NCBI RefSeq assembly: GCF_000499285.1
Contig: NZ_AWUN01000002.1
Location: forward strand, 310,001 to 374,000
Direction of reading: 5' to 3'
Length of the DNA stretch: 64,000 nt
DNA from: Bifidobacterium sp. 7101
GTDB lineage: Bacteria > Actinomycetota > Actinomycetes > Actinomycetales > Bifidobacteriaceae
Positions 56,470-64,000 of this stretch are shown here, piece after piece. Under the pieces are notes generated by a model, which made no database searches, was not told where the DNA came from, and worked only from the letters and a program-made list of their open reading frames with translations. Position numbers and translations under genes: made by a program. Each line of letters begins with the position of its first letter. Position 1 is the first letter of the stretch.

Positions 56470-59027
56470 TCCCCTAACTTCTGATCACCGACTTCCAACC
56501 CTCCATAGAAGGACTGCAACCGCTGATGGACCGTGCTTGCCTGCTCTTCGAAATGCTGCTTTGCACGACGTGCCTGCTCCAGATCAGTACGTACCTTAAG
56601 CTCGTCCTGCTGCCTTTCGCGGCTGTGGAAAAACGACCTTAGTGGATGCGCCTTCCAGTAAGACAAGTGAACCCGACAAATGCCATCAGCCTGCTCCCAA
56701 GCAGCTTGCGCATTATTGGCAGCCTGGCCAGCATCCGACATCTGCCGTCCCATCGATTGAACCTGTCCGACATACCTTGAGCGGCTTGCCTTCATGCCAT
56801 GAAGTTGTTCATTGAGGGTTTTCAGCTCGGCTGACAGATCGGATCGCTGATTGCACAGGCCTGAATAAGAACGCATAAGATTGTACTGGGCAATTTTCCT
56901 GGCGCGGATGCTCTCTTCCTTCTTCAGAGCAGCATTAAAGTCGTTCCTGGCCTTTGCCCAATTGGTCCTACTGCCTCTTTCACCTGGCATGTATTTCAAT
57001 GATTTATAGATAAATTCGTTTTTGAAGGGCCACAGGAATCGGTTTTTGTTGCTCATGTTCCCCAAGACCGCCGATATAAGAGCCCAGGCAGAGGAGGTAT
57101 TTGAAGTGCTGCTCTCCTTATCCTGACTCTTGCGATCGGTAATTTGCCCGGCAAAGTCTCGAAAAGCGAATCCACAGGGAACCTGTTTGAATTCACTGTC
57201 AATATAGGATTCCCACTCGGTGTCTATAGCATCGGCACTGGGCAGATCCTGGCTGACGTTTTCAACAGCCTTGTTGTTACTGGAAGCAACGACAATCTCA
57301 AAACCGGTCACCGACGGATCAAGCGTCCAGTAGACATAGTCCTTGTCCTCGTCCGAGGTTGCTCTGGCCAGCCTCCGGGATGTGAAAATATCCTGAGGAC
57401 GGGAGAATCCTGCCAACCGCCGAGCCCTGGCCACAATAATCTCGGCTACCACATCCTTGAGCAGGGTGGTCTTGCCTGTTCCAGGAGGGCCATTGACACC
57501 TAGAAGCGATGAGCTGCCATATCCCTCCAGGGCCGCCCGTATTTGATTGATCGCCAGTTGCTGACCTGTTGACTGGAATTGATTGGAAGCACTCGGCCAT
57601 CGCCCGAACGGCATGCTGGCAGGTTCCGTGAAGTCGGCGACCAGATGCCCTTCGGGGTCCTTCTCGAGATCGAACCGTCGAGGATGACCAACCGATAGAT
57701 ATTGCCTGACCGGTTCAGAAAATATTTCAGGTCCATTTTGATAAAGGTCCTCAAGATCTTCGAGGAAGAAGGAGTCCATCATTTCGCCATTTACCGATTC
57801 TGAGCTGGCTTCCAGATGGCAATTGACATAATCCCTGATGAGAGGCGAGCCGTCAGCGTGAGCGAAAAGAGGAGAGCTACTCACCGCGCGGTCATCCAGT
57901 CCCATCCGATCCGCTACATGCTCAATGAGGCTTTCGATCTCATATCTGCCGACCGGACCTGCCTTGTACATCGGTCGGCCTGCTTCGTCTCCAGAGTCTT
58001 CCCCAGCCAGACGATTGAATTCGGACTTGAGTTTGCTTTCAGTATCGTCAAATACTTCGATATGCGGCCACCCAGCCGGGCAATCAGGCCAGCCTTCATG
58101 ATTGAACAGACAGGAAACCGCCTTGGCATATTGAGAGAGCGTCAACGATCTTGGGGCCAGACAACCATCATCCCCTACGCAGAACTCCATAAGGGAAGCC
58201 ACGGTAGAAGGACCGCCGGCGCGCCTGTTCTGCCGATGCGCTAACTCCTGCAACACCTCGTCCTGAGCAGTCTCCTCGGCTGGCGAGAGCTCTCGAACAA
58301 GCTTGGCAGCCTTCAACAGCGCATTCGTGACTACACGCTGGGAGAGCCCGACTGCTATTCGAAAACGTTCATGCTTAAGCCACCGATTTTGTCGTCCCAC
58401 CGCTTCTTGCTGCTCCGAATCCTCGTCAGGTTTCACTGCCTGATGGACGGGGCGACGCGCAAATCGGCGGTCATAGTCCTTACGGTAAACAGCACAGGCT
58501 GAGCCAGGCCGATTGGCCGTTGCTGACAGCTTTTCCGCCACCTGCAGCAGGCGCGAAACCATGGAATCCGTCAGTTCAGTACCTGCCGGCAAAGAGCCGG
58601 GCTGCTTAGCCACCTCTAGCCATAACTGGTTCATCTCCCCAAGCAGACCGGTTATAGTCTGTTCGTCAAGTCCTGATCTGACCGCCTGCACGCGCAGCCA
58701 GTTCTCAGTATCTTCTGCAAACGAGAAAGGTTTGGTCAGCCGGGCGTTCATGTCTGTCTGCAACCGGTATATTTTCCTGCTCTGCAGGTCGTTATAGAGG
58801 TTTGTATAGGAACGATGCTCATTGTCAACCGGCCCGATGAGAAGATCAGCATGAATGTCATCCCAGGGAAGTCGCTCCTGTTCAGTAACGCTTACTCCGT
58901 TGCTGCCGTTGTGGGAGGAGGATAAAGCAATGAGCTGGTTATCCCTCCAATTTTGTGGCGAGAATAGTTCAACCGCGCACCAATATGACAAAACATCCAT
59001 TGCATGCTGTTGCTCATCGTTCCCCAT
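56445..59027 (-). CDS. SF1 helicase, N-terminal half (first ORF of a split gene)
   Basis: 860 residues. A large N-terminal region (1-490) begins 'HAMDVLSYWCAVELFSP', a beginning I associate with big actinobacterial AAA/helicase proteins. Then comes Walker A GPPGTGKTT at about 509-517 with the following 'LLKDVVAEIIVARAR'. The last about 170 residues are a long coiled coil (QRSDLSAELKTLNEQLHG and on), which continues without interruption in the neighbouring frame. The ORF ends 14 codons after the point where homology moves to the other frame. The joined product would be near 1280 residues. It is the most upstream gene of the cluster. Confidence 0.75.
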   Translation of the reverse strand: MGNDEQQHAMDVLSYWCAVELFSPQNWRDNQLIALSSSHNGSNGVSVTEQERLPWDDIHADLLIGPVDNEHRSYTNLYNDLQSRKIYRLQTDMNARLTKPFSFAEDTENWLRVQAVRSGLDEQTITGLLGEMNQLWLEVAKQPGSLPAGTELTDSMVSRLLQVAEKLSATANRPGSACAVYRKDYDRRFARRPVHQAVKPDEDSEQQEAVGRQNRWLKHERFRIAVGLSQRVVTNALLKAAKLVRELSPAEETAQDEVLQELAHRQNRRAGGPSTVASLMEFCVGDDGCLAPRSLTLSQYAKAVSCLFNHEGWPDCPAGWPHIEVFDDTESKLKSEFNRLAGEDSGDEAGRPMYKAGPVGRYEIESLIEHVADRMGLDDRAVSSSPLFAHADGSPLIRDYVNCHLEASSESVNGEMMDSFFLEDLEDLYQNGPEIFSEPVRQYLSVGHPRRFDLEKDPEGHLVADFTEPASMPFGRWPSASNQFQSTGQQLAINQIRAALEGYGSSSLLGVNGPPGTGKTTLLKDVVAEIIVARARRLAGFSRPQDIFTSRRLARATSDEDKDYVYWTLDPSVTGFEIVVASSNNKAVENVSQDLPSADAIDTEWESYIDSEFKQVPCGFAFRDFAGQITDRKSQDKESSTSNTSSAWALISAVLGNMSNKNRFLWPFKNEFIYKSLKYMPGERGSRTNWAKARNDFNAALKKEESIRARKIAQYNLMRSYSGLCNQRSDLSAELKTLNEQLHGMKASRSRYVGQVQSMGRQMSDAGQAANNAQAAWEQADGICRVHLSYWKAHPLRSFFHSRERQQDELKVRTDLEQARRAKQHFEEQASTVHQRLQSFYGGLEVGDQKLGECQNRLRL

Positions 59028-59151
59028 ACTTGCCAGTATGCGGATAAGCGGGGACAGGTGCAGGAACAGATTCGAGCCTCAACTGAGACCATAGAAGGCA
59101 ATCCCGATGCGGCAATGTCCGAACCAATCACCGCATCAGGGAGAAGCTAGG

Positions 59152-62100
59152 TCATGCCCGTATCCGTCTGATCGCCCAGTTGAACAGCTTGCGCAGCTCC
59201 GAGGCCACAAGGACCAGGGAGGCCAGGGCGATGCACTCCAACCAGGCCTGAGGCTGGAGGGGAACAGTGCCGAAGGCCTCGCCCAGGAAGGGCACATAGA
59301 TCACCAGAAGCTGGAGCAGTATGGAGATGCCGATGGCGCCCCAGAGCCAGAGATTGCTGAAGAGCCCCTGGAAGGCCGACTTGCGGGAGGAGCGGGATGC
59401 CAAGGCGTTGAACAGCTGAGCGAAGACCAGGATGGTGAAGCCCATGGTCCGCGCCTCCCTGATCTGCGCCTCGTGACCAATCATCTGGACAGACCTGTCG
59501 GTGAAGAGGCCGCCGCTCAGGTGCATATCCATGCCGATCAGGGTGACCACAGCCATGACCAGGCCTATGTAGATGATGTCAACCCACATATCCCGGTCAA
59601 TCACCCGATCATTGATGGATCGAGGCGGGCGGTCCATCAGATCGTCGGTCTGCGGATCCACGCCCATGGCCAGCGCGGGGGCCGCATCGGTCAGGAGGTT
59701 GATCCAGAGGAGCTGGGTGGCCAGCAGCGGCACGGTCACGCCCGCCATGCCGGGCTGCGATATGCCCAGAAGCCCCGCAAAGACCACGCCGCCGAAGACC
59801 GTGAAGACCTCGCCCATGTTGGAGCTGAGCAGGTAGCGCAGGAACTTGCGAATGTTGTCGAAGATGCCGCGGCCCTCTCGCACGGCCTGGACGATGGTGG
59901 CGAAATTGTCGTCCGCCAGGATCATCTTGGCCGATTCCTTGGTGACCTCGGTCCCGGTGATGCCCATGGCCACGCCGATGTCTGCGGTCTTGACAGCGGG
60001 GGCATCATTGACGCCGTCGCCGGTCATGGCCACGACCTTGCCCTGGTCCTGGAGCGATTCGACGATCTTCAGCTTGTGCTCGGGGGCCACGCGGGCGTAG
60101 ACGGAGACCCTGGAGGTAGTCTCCCGAAGCCGGTCCGAGTCCATGGCATCCAGCTGCTCGCCGGTGCAGGCGGGCTGGCCAGGCTTGATGATGCCCAGGT
60201 CCCCTGCGATTCTGGCTGCGGTGAGCGGATGGTCGCCAGTGATCATGATCGTTCTGATGCCGGCCTTATGGGCCTGATCCACCGCATGGCGAACCTCGGT
60301 TCGTGGCGGATCGATGATGCCGACCATGCCCGTCCAGATCAGGTTGCTCTCCAGCTGGGCGCTTTCCTGGATCACCTTATCCGCGGACAGGCGGATTGCG
60401 GGAGCCCGCTGAGACCTCTGAGACAACCGGTCCGTCTGATCTGTCCCGACCGTGCTTGACGGTCTCTTCCCCTCGTCGGTTTCTGTCAGCGATGACAGCT
60501 CCCGGTCGGATACAGGCCGGAAGGCCTGCCCCAGGGTCCTGTAGGCATCCGCTGAGAGGCTGCTGACCTGGGCAAGTATCCTCTCCCGATCAGCGCTGGT
60601 CATAGGCCTGACCTGGCCGCTCTCGAGAATCCTGTCGCATCGGCCAAGCAGCACGTCAGGAGCGCCCTTGCAGAAGAGTCGCGATTGCCCTTCGCCGCCA
60701 TCATTCGGGGCGGCCAGGACCGACATGAGCTTGCGCTCGGATGTGAAAGGAATCTCGGCCAGACGGCGGTAGCTATCAGCCTTGGCATCAGCGCCGACTT
60801 TACGGGCGGCAACAATCAGCGAAACCTCCGTGGGATCACCGACGATCTGCCAGTGACCCTGTCCGGATCCAGACTGGGCTCGGGAATTCGGTTCGGCCTC
60901 GTCCTCCTGCCAGTGAAGGTCTCCGTCGTTGGCGATGGTCCCGACCATCAGGGTCTCTGCAACCGCATTGGCCAATGACGAATCTATGGTGTCCAGCTGG
61001 TCGTCGGAACCTCCGGCCTCGATCTGCATGGTTCCCTCCGGGGCGTACCCGGTGCCAGTGAGCCGGACCTGTCCCGAGGGGACGACCACCCGCTCAACGG
61101 TCATCTCATTGCGGGTCAGCGTCCCCGTCTTATCGGAGCAGATGACCGATGCCGAGCCCAGCGTCTCAACCGAGCTGAGCTTCTTGACGATGGCATGATG
61201 CTTGGCCATGCGCTGCACACCCAGGGCAAGGACCACGGTCAGGATGGCCGTCAGCCCCTCCGGCACGGCGGCCACGGCCAGGGAGACAGCCATAAGCAGG
61301 GAATCAATCAGGTCCTGGATTGTCTGGAAGCCCTCCATCAGACCCAATGCCGCCAGAACCAGGACCGCAATCAGGCAGACGGCCAGTCCGAGAAGCTTGG
61401 AGACTCTGGCCATCTCCTTCTGCAGGGGCGTGGGCTCCTCCTGGGTGTCAGCCAGCATGCCGGCGATTTTCCCGACCTGGGTATCCATGCCGCTGGATGT
61501 GACGATCATGCGACCGGTACCCTGGGTGACTGCAGTGCCGTTGAAGACCATGTTGGTCCTGTCGCCCAGAGCCTTGGGCTGGTCAAGCCGACCGGGCCGC
61601 TTGCCCACCGGCAGCGACTCGCCGGTCAGCGACGCCTCGGCCACACGCAGGCCCGCGGCCTGGAGCAGTCTCCCGTCGGCGCCGACCGAATCACCCTCAG
61701 CCAGGACCACGACATCACCGGGCACGATCCTGCTGGTCTCCAGGCTGACCACCTGACCGCCGCGCAGAACCGAGGCACGCGGGGCCGTCATGCTCGCCAG
61801 GGCCTCCACCGCCCGCTCGGCCTTGGCCTCCTGGGCGTACCCCAGAGCAGCATTCAGGATAAGAATGATCATGATGACGATGGCATCAAAGGGCAGGGGC
61901 TCGCCGCCTCCGGCCGCCGGATGCGAACGCTCCACCACCCAGGCCACCAGCGAAATGGCCGTGGCTGCCAAAAGCAGATAAACCAAGGGGTCCTTGAACT
62001 GCTGGAGGAACTTCCGCCACGCGGGGACGGGAGGCGCTCCAGCCAGTTCGTTGGGGCCGAATTCCTCCAACCGTCGAGCCGCTTCGGCCTCGGCCAGACC

Positions 62101-62274
62101 CTGGTCGGGATCCACGTTCAAGGCAAGGGCAACCTGATCGACATCTGCTGTAGAAGGGTCCTTAAGGACAGGGTCATCCACCCCGCTCTTCTGCCCGGAG
62201 TCCTGCCCTGCAGCCGGGATCACGCCGGTATCTGTTGATTGTTCATGCTTGGAGTCGCTGGTCAACCCAGTCAT
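59152..62274 (-). CDS. Cation-transporting P-type ATPase (calcium-type, P2)
   Basis: A 1040-residue ion pump. Visible are an N-terminal 'cation ATPase' domain (DQVALALNVDPDQGLAEAEA), the A-domain TGES motif, the phosphorylation site DKTGTLT near residue 377, KGAPD, and the hinge GDGVNDAPA, with ten membrane helices. The transmembrane 'PEGLTAILTVVLALG' and C-terminal 'LTDAAPALAMGVDPQ' match Ca2+/Na+-type (PMA1/SERCA-like) pumps. I start at ATG 62274, which has AGGAGAG seven bases upstream; the frame also opens with TTG at 62346. It stands alone after the accessory region. The exact ion is uncertain. Confidence 0.93.
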   Translation of the reverse strand: MTGLTSDSKHEQSTDTGVIPAAGQDSGQKSGVDDPVLKDPSTADVDQVALALNVDPDQGLAEAEAARRLEEFGPNELAGAPPVPAWRKFLQQFKDPLVYLLLAATAISLVAWVVERSHPAAGGGEPLPFDAIVIMIILILNAALGYAQEAKAERAVEALASMTAPRASVLRGGQVVSLETSRIVPGDVVVLAEGDSVGADGRLLQAAGLRVAEASLTGESLPVGKRPGRLDQPKALGDRTNMVFNGTAVTQGTGRMIVTSSGMDTQVGKIAGMLADTQEEPTPLQKEMARVSKLLGLAVCLIAVLVLAALGLMEGFQTIQDLIDSLLMAVSLAVAAVPEGLTAILTVVLALGVQRMAKHHAIVKKLSSVETLGSASVICSDKTGTLTRNEMTVERVVVPSGQVRLTGTGYAPEGTMQIEAGGSDDQLDTIDSSLANAVAETLMVGTIANDGDLHWQEDEAEPNSRAQSGSGQGHWQIVGDPTEVSLIVAARKVGADAKADSYRRLAEIPFTSERKLMSVLAAPNDGGEGQSRLFCKGAPDVLLGRCDRILESGQVRPMTSADRERILAQVSSLSADAYRTLGQAFRPVSDRELSSLTETDEGKRPSSTVGTDQTDRLSQRSQRAPAIRLSADKVIQESAQLESNLIWTGMVGIIDPPRTEVRHAVDQAHKAGIRTIMITGDHPLTAARIAGDLGIIKPGQPACTGEQLDAMDSDRLRETTSRVSVYARVAPEHKLKIVESLQDQGKVVAMTGDGVNDAPAVKTADIGVAMGITGTEVTKESAKMILADDNFATIVQAVREGRGIFDNIRKFLRYLLSSNMGEVFTVFGGVVFAGLLGISQPGMAGVTVPLLATQLLWINLLTDAAPALAMGVDPQTDDLMDRPPRSINDRVIDRDMWVDIIYIGLVMAVVTLIGMDMHLSGGLFTDRSVQMIGHEAQIREARTMGFTILVFAQLFNALASRSSRKSAFQGLFSNLWLWGAIGISILLQLLVIYVPFLGEAFGTVPLQPQAWLECIALASLVLVASELRKLFNWAIRRIRA

Positions 62275-63358
62275 GCCACTCTCCTGCTTATGCCACGGAG
62301 TAGTCAACGCTTCGGGGGCCTGTTGAAAGAAATCAGAGTCGGCCAAGCCAAAACGCTGCGTGGATGTTTACCAAGTTGAATTCACAATATACATAAATAC
62401 AACCGAAGTCGTCAAGGTCTTTGCTCAAAGACAAAGCAACAGCAATTCCTTTACCGATACACATGAACCGAACTGAACTCGGCTTTAAATACCTCAATCC
62501 CTTATTCGCGTCATCTGTTCTCGTTCACTGTCAAGTCTATTAGTTGCATGTGCAGCAGATTGAAAAACCAAGGCAGCTTCGTGAAAACTAGCTAACTACG
62601 CAAAATAACTGACCTGCAATAAAACAGTAAAGTCAGTTTTTCATACAACGAATCCAGTAGGTTCTTCATCCTAAACAACAGCACAGTCCGTCACTATTAG
62701 CTCAATTCTTGGCTCCGCCCTACCGGCGGTAAACGGATAGACGATCCGGCCTCGATCGTAGCCACTCCTCTTTCAGTTTGCGTGCATTCAGTCCCTCGTC
62801 CTGATCTTTGACCAAACCTAGAGCAAGCATATCCTGATGGACAAGGGCGGCTCTCGGTTGCTGGCAATATTAACGATGTCGTTCCCCGGTATCTATTTTG
62901 TCGAATGACAAAGCCTAATCTCTTCCGAATAAGAACACATAGTCAGCCAAAGAACCCAATACACAATAAGGTTTGATCTCTCTGTAGCCAACTCGCGTAA
63001 ACATAGTTCGTTTCCCTCTGACTATCAATTGACGGGAGTAATCGCGATCTTACAGATACAGCAACAGGAAAAGAGCTGGTTATACCCCTCAATAAGCGGC
63101 TAATTCGATCTTCGCGTCCATGCTCCCAACTCCCGCACTAAATTCCCGGTCCAGCGCCACCATGATGTCATACCTTCTGACGCTGCTGATGAATATAAGC
63201 CAAGACTGGCCTACAGTCTCGGCTTATATTCTTCCCGTGCCCTTTCAACCTTATCGGTGCTCTAGTTAGCCGCCCATATCTCGCGGATGATTAGAAACAC
63301 CCGACTCAGAAGACCAAGAGCCCATAAGCGCTCACACCTACAGCTCTTTTATTTATGC
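62275..63358. other. About 1 kb without an intact gene
   Basis: AT-rich sequence with two short protein-like minus-strand tails: about 62876-62731 ('DQDEGLNARKLKEEWLRSRP') and about 63220-63089 ('ALDREFSAGVGSMDAKIELA'). Neither has a start and I recognise neither. A strong hairpin lies at 63191-63231. The region looks like decayed coding DNA. Confidence 0.45.
63191..63231. terminator. Strong 18-bp hairpin downstream of the GH13 gene
   Basis: 63191-63208 pairs with 63214-63231 with one mismatch, leaving a 5-nt loop. It lies about 130 nt past the alpha-glucosidase stop and may act in both directions; no long T-tract follows. Confidence 0.55.
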
Positions 63359-64000
63359 TTACTCCACAAACCACACGCAGGAATTTTCTCGTAATTCCTC
63401 TTTTTGAAGCTTCTCATCGATATCGTCACTACATAGAACGATCGTCCCATCTATATTGAGACCAACTTTGCCTGGGCCGAAGTTCAGAAGACAATGCAAC
63501 CCTGTCGAAAGTCTAATATGCAGGATTCTTGGATCACCGTCTTTGAGGATTTCCATAGTGGTAGTACCTTCTGCAACCACCCATTGACGTCGGAGAGCTA
63601 AAGCCTTTCGATACAATTCCAGCGCTGAATCCTGCCTACCATCTTCTCTCTGAACCGCATAGGTCGAGAACCAACTTGGTTGGGGAAGCCAGGGTCGAGC
63701 ATACTTGGCTGAGCTGAATCCGTAAGCGTTTGTCTCCGAAACTGTCCAAGGGAGTGGAACCCTGCACCCATCGCGGCCCCTGACCTTATGATTTGAACGC
63801 TCCCAGCTTGGATCCTGAATGTCTTCTTCCTTGATGTCCAAATCCTCTGGCAGGCCTAATTCGTCACCTTGATAGATGTAAGCAGTTCCCGGCAATGCAA
63901 GAATGAGCATTCCAGCTGCACGGGCTCGAGCCTGACCCACTGATTGATTGATGACCGGTCGAGTACCGGCAGAAGTTACCCATTCGACCACATCGGCGCC
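63359..64000 (-). CDS. GH13 alpha-glucosidase, C-terminal part (runs off the right edge)
   Basis: At least 213 residues, open at the window edge. 'AGMLILALPGTAYIYQGDELGLPE' is the end of the TIM barrel of GH13 oligo-1,6-/alpha-glucosidases, followed by 'DPSWERSNHKVRGRDGCRVPLPW', 'WFSTYAVQREDGRQDSALELYR' and the C-terminal beta domain. The catalytic residues lie outside the window. A GTG inside the frame (63991) is not the start. Typical substrates are short alpha-glucosides such as sucrose, maltose or isomaltose; which one cannot be told. Confidence 0.88.
   Translation of the reverse strand, partial: GADVVEWVTSAGTRPVINQSVGQARARAAGMLILALPGTAYIYQGDELGLPEDLDIKEEDIQDPSWERSNHKVRGRDGCRVPLPWTVSETNAYGFSSAKYARPWLPQPSWFSTYAVQREDGRQDSALELYRKALALRRQWVVAEGTTTMEILKDGDPRILHIRLSTGLHCLLNFGPGKVGLNIDGTIVLCSDDIDEKLQKEELRENSCVWFVE

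Overview
The window looks like a chromosomal segment of a high-G+C actinobacterium, almost certainly a Bifidobacterium. The evidence is the gene set and order: an actinobacterial-type ino1, a ppk–mutT1 pair, a compact tad/flp pilus operon next to dnaX–recR, a murT–gatD operon and an aspartokinase split into two coupled genes. Species cannot be fixed from sequence alone. A bee-associated clade is a guess only.

Layout. Positions 1-39990 are ordinary core genome. They hold the end of a probable glycosidase, inositol-phosphate synthase (ino1), a class A PBP, leuA, a DUF5701-like gene, asd, the two aspartokinase genes, recR–dnaX, and a seven-gene tad operon (13037-17667, minus strand). These are followed by ppk, mutT1 and a coupled hypothetical gene, then upp, a lone FtsX-type permease, a glycerophosphodiesterase, an aldo/keto reductase and a UbiB/ABC1 kinase. 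The block ends with gatD–murT–dnaB, a MATE exporter, glnK–amtB, ftsY, a small membrane protein and a GNAT acetyltransferase. Two intergenic regions, upstream of ppk and of upp, hold what look like independent structured RNAs with their own promoters and terminators.

From about 40.0 kb to 59.1 kb the sequence is accessory: visibly more AT-rich, gene-poor and full of remnants. It contains a LuxR fragment, a plasmid RepA C-terminal fragment, a copied piece of the GNAT gene, a GH29 fucosidase and a frameshifted GH2 beta-mannosidase remnant. At a tRNA-Lys gene (44728-44800) sits a small genomic island ending at an imperfect copy of the tRNA 3' half (about 49551-49591). It carries four translationally coupled genes (lipoprotein, membrane-fusion-like protein, ABC ATPase, FtsX-like permease) and a decayed tyrosine integrase. 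Beyond it are a probable defence cluster: a XRE regulator divergent from an AIPR-family gene, a KAP P-loop NTPase and a large SF1-type helicase split by a frame change.

The core resumes with a P-type cation ATPase (59152-62274). After about 1 kb of mostly non-coding sequence, a GH13 alpha-glucosidase runs off the right edge.

How the genes work together: asd and the aspartokinase pair feed the lysine, threonine and methionine pathways. PBP, MurT and GatD act on peptidoglycan. AmtB and GlnK form the usual ammonium-sensing pair. The tad genes would build a Flp-type pilus. The 49.8-59.0 kb genes are best read as anti-phage or nucleic-acid surveillance functions by family membership; none of this is demonstrated here.
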